A stretch of 12,457 nt of DNA. It comes from Armatimonadota bacterium. GTDB lineage: Bacteria > Armatimonadota > Zipacnadia > Zipacnadales > FEN-943. This document shows positions 1 to 6,361 of the stretch, piece by piece. The stretch is taken from the NCBI GenBank assembly GCA_026419655.1, contig JANZZA010000630.1:1-12457 (forward strand). Direction: 5' to 3'. A model generated the notes under the pieces. It did not search any database. It saw nothing but the letters and a program-made list of their open reading frames with translations, and was not told where the DNA came from. A program made the position numbers and the translations under genes. Every line of letters starts with the position of its first letter. Within the stretch, counting starts at the first letter, position 1.

Positions 1-46
1 GCCCTGATGAAGCACCTCGCCGTGGATTGCCCTGCCGCGTAGCGAC

Positions 47-1180
47 CTACGGCTCACCGCGCAGCCTCTTGTTGACTTCGCCGAGAGCCGCAAGCATGTA
101 GGAGCGGGCGTTGTCGGCCGTGACGTTCCACGTGTCGTCCTGACCAGGGTAGTTGTAGACCCAAAGGCACGCGAGGGGCACGCCAAGGTTCTCCATATAG
201 CTGAGCATGTCGGAGAACTTTGCCCGCGTCTCCTCGTCAGCCCCCGGGACGCCAAATTCGCCGACGAACAAGGGCTTGCGGGCTCGGCGGGCAATTTCCA
301 TGGTCAGCTCCAGGCGGCGGTAATCCTCGTAAGCGTGGACGCTAAGGACATCCACCGGGCCGGGGTTGTCGCCCAAAAGCATTTCCGCGTATTGCTCAGG
401 AGTGTCTTGCGTCCAGGAAAGCTCGTGCATCTGGTGCCAGGCGGACGGGCGGGGGAAGCCATTGCCACTCGAAATAATGCGGCGTGGGTCGTACTTGCGC
501 ACTTCCTCGGCAAACTCGCGGATGGCCGTGCGCACAATCTCGTGCGTCAACTCGTCGCGCTCGGAGCGCGTCGTTGGCGTGCCAAGGGCCGGGATGATTG
601 GCGGGCGGTGCTCGGCGGCATTGGGCAGGTCGGCCGCCAGATTGTACTCGTTGCCGAATTCCCATCCCCAAAGGGCAGGCGAGTCCAGGTAGCGCGTGAC
701 TACCTCGTGGACGTACTCGCGCATGAAGGCGTGGGTTTTGCTGTCCGGATTGCCCCACTGGTCGCACGGCTCGCCGACGAGGTCGGGCACCATATGCATG
801 TTCCAGAAAAGGCTGGGGATCAGGCCAACGCCGTGGCGCTCGGCGGCGGCCACCACAGCGTCAAAGACCTCATAATAGCGGCGGCGGTCGTCGAAGTAAA
901 TCTTCATCTGCGCGGGCCAGAAGGGAGCACCGAAAATCCGGGCGACCGGGATTCCATGGGCCGCAAGCGCCCGCAGCCCGTCCTCGTAAGAGGTGTCGCC
1001 AGGCTTCTCCAGGGCGTCGGTGAACACAGTGATGTAATTCACGCCGAAAGCGCGAAAGGGCTCCCCTCCATGCATCAGCACGCCGTCGGGGCCCACATAA
1101 AGCCCCAGGGGGGCCGCGGCCTGCCCCCATGCCAGCGAAATCAGGCCCCAAAGCATCATCGCAATAGCAAGCGTCCTCAT
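47..1180 (-). CDS. Secreted GH5-like (clan GH-A) glycoside hydrolase, mannanase/cellulase type
   Basis: Predicted 377-residue secreted enzyme that would hydrolyse beta-linked polysaccharide or glycoside outside the cytoplasm. Residues 1 to about 23 look like a signal peptide (MRTLAIAMM, hydrophobic core, AAA near the cleavage site). The remainder reads as a GH-A (beta/alpha)8 barrel: FGVNY at 45-49, VARIF at 79-83, WGWEFGNEYN at 171-180 with E178 as likely acid/base, SVHAY at 280-284, FVGEFG at 305-310 with E308 as likely nucleophile, and W340 in LACLWVY near strand 8. Both catalytic Glu residues are present, so the enzyme should be active. The start was chosen because an AGAGGAG ribosome-binding site lies 7-8 bases upstream and the signal peptide begins there; the reading frame stays open upstream to 1990, but that extension looks non-coding. 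Substrate cannot be told from sequence; an endo-beta-1,4-mannanase-like role is a guess. A T-box leader lies about 750 bp upstream on the same strand. Confidence 0.88.
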   Translation of the reverse strand: MRTLAIAMMLWGLISLAWGQAAAPLGLYVGPDGVLMHGGEPFRAFGVNYITVFTDALEKPGDTSYEDGLRALAAHGIPVARIFGAPFWPAQMKIYFDDRRRYYEVFDAVVAAAERHGVGLIPSLFWNMHMVPDLVGEPCDQWGNPDSKTHAFMREYVHEVVTRYLDSPALWGWEFGNEYNLAADLPNAAEHRPPIIPALGTPTTRSERDELTHEIVRTAIREFAEEVRKYDPRRIISSGNGFPRPSAWHQMHELSWTQDTPEQYAEMLLGDNPGPVDVLSVHAYEDYRRLELTMEIARRARKPLFVGEFGVPGADEETRAKFSDMLSYMENLGVPLACLWVYNYPGQDDTWNVTADNARSYMLAALGEVNKRLRGEP

Positions 1181-1286
1181 TGCTAACTCCTCTCTGAATA
1201 TGTGCAGGCTACCAGCAGGCCAACTTCGCCGCCGGGTGCCCGTGGCCTTTGAGCCGCGCTGGATGGCGGGGAGCAGGGGCGCCGTC

Positions 1287-1374
1287 CGCCTGCTCCTCCC
1301 GCTGGGGGAAACCGAGGGCCGCTGTAGCGTGGGACACTCTGCTAGCCCGCCTACTTCTCCTGCTGCGGGAACCC
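1287..1374. repeat. Two imperfect ~27-bp direct repeats, 61-bp period
   Basis: Copies at 1287-1313 and 1348-1374 share the pattern CGCCtnCTnCTCCnGCTG then nGGGAAnCC, with 22 of 27 bases matching by eye and a start-to-start distance of 61 bp. The core (CTCC/TGCTG followed by GGGAA) resembles the three repeats at 1651-1794, which have nearly the same period. Function unknown; it may be debris of a degenerate tandem array. Confidence 0.5.
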
Positions 1375-1650
1375 GGTTCCCCCTAGCCTCCCTGTTACTC
1401 GGGCGGGCCAGTTTTCGGGCGCGCGGGATGGCCGGTCGGCTGGCAAAGCACTGGCAGCATCCGGTGCGCCCCTGACCTATTGCGTGCTCCATCACGCAGC
1501 CGCGCGCCAAAATCCGGCCCGCCCAAAGACATCTACGCAAAAGCACCTTCTTCCCCTGGGCCGGCCCCCTGGCACCCACACTGGCAACAGCACGAGCATT
1601 TACGGGGAGGGAGTGCAGGGGCAACCCCGCTTTTTGCCCAAAGGGGAGTT

Positions 1651-1794
1651 CCCCCTGCTGGAAGGGAGCCTGGGACATACGACCCTGAGACCGGTGAAGA
1701 CGCAAAGGGTTCCCCCTGCGGGAAGGTGGCCTGGGCAGACTCGCGCGCACAGAGGCCGGGCGGCGACGGGCCCCCTGCGGGAAGGGGGCCTGGG
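1651..1794. repeat. Three 24-bp GC-rich direct repeats at 59-61-bp intervals
   Basis: Copies at 1651-1674, 1712-1735 and 1771-1794 share CCCCCTGC, then nGGAAGG, then GCCTGGG with only a few substitutions. Start-to-start spacing is 61 and 59 bp and the intervening sequence is not conserved. No cas gene is nearby, the units are short and imperfect, and the spacers differ in length, so this is not a CRISPR array. The third copy runs into the palindromic repeat at 1779-1834. Confidence 0.65.
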
Positions 1795-1834
1795 GGAGAA
1801 CCCTTTTTAAAGGGTTCCCCCCAGAGAAAAGCCC
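1779..1834 (-). repeat. Dispersed palindromic repeat, copy 1
   Basis: On the minus strand this reads GGCTTTTCTCTGGGGGG, AACCCTTT, AAAAAGGG, TTCTCCCCCAG, then CCCCCTTCCC. The part at 1790-1823 forms a long hairpin (CTGGGGG arms plus AACCC/GGGTT). The same element, roughly 90 percent identical by eye, occurs in inverted orientation at 5322-5374. Two copies in 12 kb suggest a genome-wide interspersed palindrome; whether it acts as terminator, mRNA-stabilising stem or miniature mobile repeat cannot be judged here. Confidence 0.7.
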
Positions 1835-1934
1835 TTTCGGAGCTTCCGTCGGCCCCTTGCGCATTGCCCGAATCAAAGTCGTTAGCCAACCGAAACAGGC
1901 CCCTTTCCTTAGGCCGCAACCCAGCTTGCCCACC

Positions 1935-1965
1935 AAAAAGCCTCCCGTCCATGGGACGGGAGGCT
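1935..1965 (-). terminator. Intrinsic terminator of the T-box leader
   Basis: On the minus strand, AGCCTCCCGTCC pairs perfectly with GGACGGGAGGCT (12 bp, 3-base loop), followed directly by a run of T residues (1935-1939, plus strand A). The 5' arm contains CCGTCC, which can instead pair with GGGCGG just upstream of the T-box sequence. That is the alternative antiterminator expected of a T-box riboswitch. Confidence 0.88.
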
Positions 1966-2220
1966 CGAAGTTTCCCGCGGTACCACCCAAGTTCCGCCCG
2001 GCCGCCTCGCACTGCGGCAGCCCTGCGGCGCTCTTTCGCTATAACGGGCTTACCCGGCTCCGCCCTACTTGGGTCTTATAACCAGCAGCGAGCCTTTCAG
2101 GCGAGCGGCTCCGGGGCGACCTTCGGCGGACGCAGGGGCCGGCACTCTCACCTTCCCGTCCGGCTCTCTCAGCCGCTGCGCTCCCCGCCTACTCCTCCCC
2201 TTCACAGCCTCCTCTTCAGT
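1935..2220 (-). promoter_or_regulatory. T-box riboswitch, likely valine-specific (GUC specifier), without a recognisable target gene
   Basis: cis-acting leader RNA that senses uncharged tRNA and switches between terminator and antiterminator. On the minus strand: a K-turn-like base of Stem I (GGCT, GTGA, GGGG at 2209-2197 opposite CCCC, GGA, AGCC at 2116-2107); a specifier loop with AGTA at 2193-2190 opposite GAAG-GTC at 2124-2118; the helix GGCGG/CCGCC above it; a distal Stem I with GAGAGAGCCGG (2170-2160) and GGTGAGAGTGCCGG (2152-2139); a Stem II/III region; the T-box core GGGTGGTACCGCGG (1988-1975); and the terminator at 1965-1935. Counting as in GAA-codon-ACC-x-GGAG leaders, GTC at 2120-2118 is the specifier (Val). 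GGT (Gly) is one base off. The UGGU bulge should pair with ACCA, meaning discriminator A73, which fits tRNA-Val and not tRNA-Gly (usually U73). No synthetase follows; the next gene is the GH5 enzyme about 750 bp on. Confidence 0.9.
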
Positions 2221-2230
2221 TCGCGAAGCG

Positions 2231-2260
2231 AGCATACACTGCTCTCGGCCGGTTCGTCAA
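2231..2260 (-). promoter_or_regulatory. Sigma-70-type promoter of the T-box leader
   Basis: Minus-strand -35 TTGACG at 2260-2255, an 18-base spacer and -10 TATGCT at 2236-2231. Transcription would begin near 2224, just upstream of Stem I of the T-box, which is the expected placement. It is divergent from the promoter at 2290-2319. Confidence 0.6.
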
Positions 2261-2289
2261 GTGAGCAGGCTTTGATCTCCCGCGTGCTC

Positions 2290-2319
2290 TTGATACCCTC
2301 TCGCATGGTACGGTATAAT
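2290..2319 (+). promoter_or_regulatory. Sigma-70-type promoter of the pseudopilin gene
   Basis: TTGATA at 2290-2295 (5 of 6 consensus), 18-base spacer, perfect TATAAT at 2314-2319. A start near 2326 gives a leader of about 73 bases before the GTG at 2399. Its -35 lies 30 bp from that of the divergent T-box promoter, so a protein bound between them could affect both. Confidence 0.65.
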
Positions 2320-2348
2320 AAACGAACGTGCAGCCCCACATTCCGCAG

Positions 2349-2380
2349 GCACACCGGCGTGCCTTCGGGCGCCGGCGTGC
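2349..2380 (+). promoter_or_regulatory. UUCG-capped hairpin in the pseudopilin leader
   Basis: GCACACCGGC (2349-2358) pairs with GCCGGCGTGC (2371-2380) with one A-C mismatch, and GCC/GGC close a TTCG tetraloop; GT at 2359-2360 is bulged. It ends six bases before the GGAG ribosome-binding site at 2386-2389. No T-run follows, so it is not a classical terminator. An mRNA-stabilising or translation-modulating stem is plausible. Confidence 0.45.
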
Positions 2381-2398
2381 TCGGTGGAGAAAAAGGGG

Positions 2399-3076
2399 GT
2401 GTTCAGCGTGCGCCGGTGTGCGTTTACGCTGATCGAGCTGCTAGTGGTAATCGCGATAATCGCGATCCTAGCAGCGATTTTGTTCCCTGTCTTTGCGAGG
2501 GCCCGCGAGAAGGCCCGGATGACAAGCTGCCTGTCCAACATGAAGCAGATTGCCACGGCAGCCCTGATGTACACCCAGGATTATGACGAGACCTATCCCC
2601 TGACAGACCACCCATGTTGCGTGGCCAACTTCGCGAGCACCTTAACGCCCACTTGGATTCGCGGCCTTGTCCCCTACGTGAAAAACGCATGGGTCTGGCA
2701 ATGCCCCAGTGCTCAGAACGCCTGGGCACCCACCCAGCCCACCGGCACCGGTGACATGCCACGAGCCACGAACTACGTCGTGTCGGGCAACGTTGATGGC
2801 CGGCAGATGGCTGAGATTATCCACCCTGCTCAGGTGCCGTACGTAGTCGAGTGGTGTTCTTGCGACCCCCATGCCTACGTGCGTCCGATCAAGTGCTGCA
2901 ACCGGGCAGGATGGGTGCGGCCGTATAACTCGCAGGCGTCCTACTGGGGCGTCCAGCACGCCGGCCTCAGTGGTCCTACGACCGAAGACGGCCTCTACAA
3001 CGTCATCTTCTGCGACGGCCACGCCAAGGCCTCCAATCCACGCCGGTTGTGGACCGTGGATTATCTAAGGGAGTAG
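2399..3076 (+). CDS. Type II/IV pseudopilin-like protein with N-terminal methylation motif (H-X-DG type)
   Basis: 225-residue protein with a type IV prepilin-like N-terminus: short basic leader (MFSVRRCA), then FTLIELLVV and one hydrophobic helix ending in FPVFARAREKAR, followed by SCLSNMKQI and MYTQDYDETYP. After processing it should anchor by its N-terminal helix and expose a globular domain. The C-terminus carries the family's His-to-DGH feature (QHAG..., then VIFCDGHAK). Position -1 is Ala rather than the usual Gly, as I recall is common in these large paralogous families. The globular part holds Cys pairs (HPCC, WCSC, KCC), perhaps disulfides. GTG at 2399 was chosen because GGAG lies 9 bases upstream; GTG at 2384 and 2408 are in-frame alternatives. 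No secretion or pilus assembly genes are nearby. Such proteins occur in many copies per genome in Armatimonadota and Planctomycetota; individual roles are unknown. Confidence 0.85.
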   Translation: MFSVRRCAFTLIELLVVIAIIAILAAILFPVFARAREKARMTSCLSNMKQIATAALMYTQDYDETYPLTDHPCCVANFASTLTPTWIRGLVPYVKNAWVWQCPSAQNAWAPTQPTGTGDMPRATNYVVSGNVDGRQMAEIIHPAQVPYVVEWCSCDPHAYVRPIKCCNRAGWVRPYNSQASYWGVQHAGLSGPTTEDGLYNVIFCDGHAKASNPRRLWTVDYLRE

Positions 3077-3283
3077 AGCCTTGCACTCCTCCCGCTTGCT
3101 AGCCGGACGGTTTCGCGCCGGGCGAATTTGCCTCGTGTGGTTATTAAGGTGCAACGGTTTTTGCGGCGGCCTGTGGCTTCGCGGCCAGTGCACCGAGCAG
3201 CTACCCCTTCGCCTCCAGCGGTCCCCAAAAGCCCCCGGTCGCGGCGTGGAAGGTAAGGGACACTCCGCAGTGAAAGCTGCCAC

Positions 3284-5317
3284 ATGTGCTCTTGCAAGTA
3301 CGCAATCTGGATAGTCCTTGCTCTTGCCCTATCCTGCTGCGTAGGAGAATCCGGTATGGACTGCGCATGGGCTTCTTCGGGGACAGAGGGCCGCTTTGAG
3401 GGCCGTTTTTTTCGCGGCGTCGGCGACGTCGAGTATCTGCAGCTTCTCGACATCGCCCGCCGGATGTTTTCCCCTGACCCGGAATTCCAGAACCTGCCAA
3501 TGCTTTACACGCCGGCCTGGAATGGTTTCGTCGAGGGGCCAACCTGGGGCGCCTGGTGGATTCAGAACAGTTACGGCCCCACCTACTGCGCCCTGCCGTT
3601 TTACGATGAGCCGCTCATTACGTTCCTGCAGAACTCTCACGACCTCTGGTTCGACCAGATGGGTGATGGCCAGCGCAGGGGCTTCCACGATTGGGTGGCG
3701 CCTGACGGCTGCTTGTGTGATGCTGCCTCGCCGGGCTGGATTGTCTATAAGCAGGGCGACGGGCGCATTGACATTCACGACTGGGGGATGGAGTTCACCG
3801 CGGCTGGGCTTCTGATGCAGGCCGAGCTACTGCTGATTTCGAGCGACCCAAAAGCAATCGCCCACTACTTGCCACGCCTGGAGCGCTGTGCCAACTTCAT
3901 CGAGACCCGCCGCGACCCGCGCAACAATCTATTCCTCGCCGGGCCGGCGGGCAACCTTCTCGCGCCAAGCTATGCCGGCTGGAAAAGGCCCGACGGGACC
4001 TACGGCATGGCTTATCTGGCGGGGCTATCAATTACTTACATCGCCGCCCTGGACCGGCTAATCGAGCTAGAAAAGCTGGCCGGCAACCAGACCAAGGCCG
4101 AGTACTACGCTGAGCGGTGTGGCTTGGCCCGGAAAGGCTTGGCCCTCTTGACAACCGAAGAGGGTTACTTCGTGCGCTCCATTGACCCCGACGGCACCGT
4201 GCATGGCATTTACGGGGCAAAAAGGCATGGTTACTTCGAGGCGCCGCCTAACCACGATGCCATTTGTTTCCGGGTTGTGGATGACGCCCAGGCCGAGAAA
4301 ATCTACCGCAAAGTTGGTTCCATTCCCGGCCTGCGGCCCTACGATTTCATCCTGCCCAACTACCCTTCCTACGATGACATGTACACCGACCCGGTAGGGC
4401 TATGGGAGTTCGGCCGGTGGGTTAACGGCGGCCACTGGTCTACCTGCGAGGCCCGCATGATTATGGGCTACTATCGCCTCGGCAAGTACGAGGACGCCCG
4501 GCGCTCGATGAAGCGGCTGCTGTACTTCGCCAAGCGCTTCCGCATGGACAATCCCTTGGTGAACTTTGGCAGCGATGTTTATCAGCCCCACGAGCCAATC
4601 AATCTGACTTATGACGCCTTCGGGCCCCCGGCTGCGATGGTACGGGGTCTTTTCGAGTACATATACCGGGCCAACAGCCTCACACTTTATCCGCATATCC
4701 CGCCCAGCATAAGACAAATCGAGCAGCTATTCCCCATCCGGTTTGGGGCGTCGCGACTTTACCTATCCGCAGTAGGCCGCGGGCCTGTGACCGGAGTGAC
4801 CGTAAACGGCAGGCCCTGGCACCGTTCTGATGCCACCAGCGTCACGCTGGCAGCGCAAGGCTTGCCTAAAGTGGTGCACATTTGCCTCTGCCTGGGTGGG
4901 GCTAAACCCATTGCGCCATCGTACAAGCCCGGCCTGGCGCCAGCCATAAACCCGGACATCCGTGACCTGGATGAGTATCTGCAGGCAGCGGTCGCCACCG
5001 ACGACCGCGCGGCGCCGCTGGCAAACTTCCTCAGACGCCTTTCGCAAGCCGGTGAAGCCGACAGCTATGAGGCTGCTCATGCCTTGCTCGCCATCGAGGG
5101 CCTCATGACCATGCACAAGCGCCAGCGGCTGCAGGAAGAGGGAAAGATTGCGCCCCTAGCCGACCTGACTTCCCAGGCGGCCGCAGACAAGAGCTACAGC
5201 CACACTTTCGACCGCCTCGTTGACGGCCTGCGGCGCGTAATGGAGCGGTACGCGCAATCAGACGATAACCGCCGCCGCTCCATTGCCGCCCTGTGGAAGG
5301 AAGTACAGCAGCGATGA
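3284..5317 (+). CDS. Secreted six-hairpin (alpha/alpha)6 glycosidase-like protein
   Basis: 677-residue predicted exported protein. Residues 1-30 look like a signal peptide (lysine, then IWIVLALALSC, ending CAWA before SS). Residues roughly 50-480 have the repeated amphipathic helices and aromatic, acidic-rich loops of six-hairpin glycosidases: FVEGPTWGAWWIQNSYG, LWFDQMGDG, DIHDWGMEF (163-171), NHD (323-325), NGGHW (381-385) followed by E389. A short beta-rich segment follows (about 483-545, TGVTVNGRPW), like the C-terminal sandwich of GH78/GH95-type enzymes. Residues from about 556 on are an unrecognised helical extension. The catalytic acid and family number cannot be assigned. ATG at 3284 lacks a clear ribosome-binding site; ATG at 3356 has a good AGGAG 8 bases upstream but would remove the signal peptide, so 3284 is preferred. 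It is codirectional with the pseudopilin gene (207-bp gap) and could pair functionally with the GH5 enzyme. Confidence 0.72.
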   Translation: MCSCKYAIWIVLALALSCCVGESGMDCAWASSGTEGRFEGRFFRGVGDVEYLQLLDIARRMFSPDPEFQNLPMLYTPAWNGFVEGPTWGAWWIQNSYGPTYCALPFYDEPLITFLQNSHDLWFDQMGDGQRRGFHDWVAPDGCLCDAASPGWIVYKQGDGRIDIHDWGMEFTAAGLLMQAELLLISSDPKAIAHYLPRLERCANFIETRRDPRNNLFLAGPAGNLLAPSYAGWKRPDGTYGMAYLAGLSITYIAALDRLIELEKLAGNQTKAEYYAERCGLARKGLALLTTEEGYFVRSIDPDGTVHGIYGAKRHGYFEAPPNHDAICFRVVDDAQAEKIYRKVGSIPGLRPYDFILPNYPSYDDMYTDPVGLWEFGRWVNGGHWSTCEARMIMGYYRLGKYEDARRSMKRLLYFAKRFRMDNPLVNFGSDVYQPHEPINLTYDAFGPPAAMVRGLFEYIYRANSLTLYPHIPPSIRQIEQLFPIRFGASRLYLSAVGRGPVTGVTVNGRPWHRSDATSVTLAAQGLPKVVHICLCLGGAKPIAPSYKPGLAPAINPDIRDLDEYLQAAVATDDRAAPLANFLRRLSQAGEADSYEAAHALLAIEGLMTMHKRQRLQEEGKIAPLADLTSQAAADKSYSHTFDRLVDGLRRVMERYAQSDDNRRRSIAALWKEVQQR

Positions 5318-5321
5318 AAAC

Positions 5322-5374
5322 GGCTTTCTCTGGGGGAAACCCTTTGAAAAGGGTTCTCCCCCAGACCCCTTTCC
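5322..5374 (+). repeat. Dispersed palindromic repeat, copy 2; possible terminator after the glycosidase gene
   Basis: Begins four bases after the stop codon of the six-hairpin gene. CTGGGGGAAACCCTTT pairs with AAAAGGGTTCTCCCCCAG across 5330-5364 with one small bulge. It is followed by ACCCC and TTTCCC rather than a clean T-run, so Rho-independent termination is uncertain. It is an inverted copy of 1779-1834. The rest of the convergent gap to 5471 shows nothing recognisable. Confidence 0.65.
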
Positions 5375-5471
5375 CAAACCCTTTCGTGCTGTTTCTACTG
5401 CGGGCGCCAGTTGTGAGGTAATAGCCGAGGCCAAGGGGGAGTCACCACTGTTTGGCCGCCAATTCATGGGA

Positions 5472-6308
5472 TCACACGAAAGTTTTCCCACGCTCCGCCG
5501 CCCATTCCATCAGCCTGTCGGCGCACTCATCCGGCACGTAGACCGCCCCGATTTCCACCGGCACGACCCCTTCCGGCCCGTGAGTGTCGCTCCCGCCCGT
5601 TACGTACAGGCCTCTGCGCTTAGCCATATTGAGGTACTTGCGCGTCTCCGCGGGCGTGTGGTCGGTGTGATAGGCCTCAAGACCCAGCAGACCATGGGGG
5701 ATAAGCGTATCAATCATGCTATCGGTGTGAGATAGGCCCGGGTGCGCGTAGACGGGCATTGCACCGGCCTGGACCAGCAGCCGCACGGCGGCCTCTGGGG
5801 TGAGCTTATACCGCGGCACGTAGGCTGTTTTGCCGCGGGCCAGGTACTCGGTAAAGGCTTCTGGCTCGGTGCGCACCACGCCCAGCTTCACCAGAACCTT
5901 TGCCACATGCGGCCGGCCCACACTGCCCGCTCCCGCCTCTTGCAGGACCTGCTCCAGGGTTATGGGGATGCCAGCCTCCCGCAACAGCGCCACCATTTTC
6001 TCAGCCCGTTCCACCCGCCCCTCACGGATTTTGCGCATGGCCTCCAGCAGGGGCTTGTCGTCTAGGTCGGGAAAAAAACCCAGTATGTGTATCTCGGTCG
6101 GGCCGTAGTCCACGCTCAGCTCGACGCCGGGAAGCACGTGGAGCGGGGTGCCGTGAGCCGCCGCAAGCGCAGGCCCAACACCCTCCACTGTGTCGTGGTC
6201 AGTAATCGCTATGGCGTATAGCCCCAGCTCCAGGGCACGGCGCACAGTTTCCTCGGGCGTGCGCGTGCCATCGCTGAAGGTTGTGTGGACGTGAAGGTCA
6301 ACGGGCAT
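5472..6308 (-). CDS. PHP-domain phosphoesterase, YciV/TrpH (RNase AM) type
   Basis: 278-residue cytoplasmic metal-dependent phosphoesterase. PHP motifs are complete: HVH (H6, H8) and D13 in DLHVHTTFSDG, ITDHDT (D37, H38), GVELS (E63), H74, HPG (H189) and SDTHG (D241, H243). GRPHVAKVLV with H134 and the overall length match the YciV/TrpH branch, whose E. coli member acts as a 5'-3' exoribonuclease and nucleotide 3',5'-bisphosphate phosphatase. Which reaction applies here is inferred from the family. The frame is open to 6509, but the upstream part is low-complexity and overlaps the helicase gene; ATG at 6308 begins exactly at the PHP domain and has GAGG about 9 bases upstream. Last gene of the apparent tatC-helicase-PHP operon, 53 bp after the helicase stop. 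Confidence 0.88.
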   Translation of the reverse strand: MPVDLHVHTTFSDGTRTPEETVRRALELGLYAIAITDHDTVEGVGPALAAAHGTPLHVLPGVELSVDYGPTEIHILGFFPDLDDKPLLEAMRKIREGRVERAEKMVALLREAGIPITLEQVLQEAGAGSVGRPHVAKVLVKLGVVRTEPEAFTEYLARGKTAYVPRYKLTPEAAVRLLVQAGAMPVYAHPGLSHTDSMIDTLIPHGLLGLEAYHTDHTPAETRKYLNMAKRRGLYVTGGSDTHGPEGVVPVEIGAVYVPDECADRLMEWAAERGKTFV

Positions 6309-6361
6309 ATTTGGGTGCCTCAAGGTGCCGAAAAGGTGCAGTTTGGTGCTTTCCTGGGCAC

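Larger units (their letters stand above)
1181..1934. other. Gene-free, repeat-rich GC region between T-box terminator and GH5 gene
   Basis: About 750 bases with no gene I can support on either strand. Several frames are open because of high GC, but the translations are low-complexity Pro/Gly/Arg/Ser strings without domain motifs, and no aminoacyl-tRNA synthetase fragment is visible. The region contains two sets of short direct repeats with about 60-bp spacing and one palindromic repeat, listed separately. A weak promoter-like pair for the GH5 gene (TTGGCC, then TATTCA 17 bases later, just before its ribosome-binding site) can be read on the minus strand but is not convincing. Confidence 0.6.

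Noticed and set aside
335..1186. 283-codon plus-strand open frame opposite the GH5 gene
   Set aside because: Antisense shadow of a gene with clear catalytic motifs; its own translation shows no recognisable domain.
1651..1794. Possible CRISPR array from the evenly spaced repeats
   Set aside because: Only three imperfect 24-bp units, GC-rich with degenerate sequence, and no cas genes in the window.
1181..1990. N-terminal extension of the GH5 reading frame to a 647-residue protein
   Set aside because: The extension is low-complexity, overlaps the T-box core and terminator, and has no ribosome-binding site. The signal peptide and a good ribosome-binding site mark the start at 1180.
2118..2122. 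Glycine (GGU) as the T-box specifier
   Set aside because: One base out of register with the usual distance to GGAG, and the UGGU bulge predicts A73, whereas tRNA-Gly normally has U73.
1480..2586. Long plus-strand open frame of 368 codons
   Set aside because: It runs antisense through the repeats and T-box and out of frame over the pseudopilin gene. Composition is Pro/Ser/Arg/Gly rich with no domain, so it is an open frame caused by GC content.
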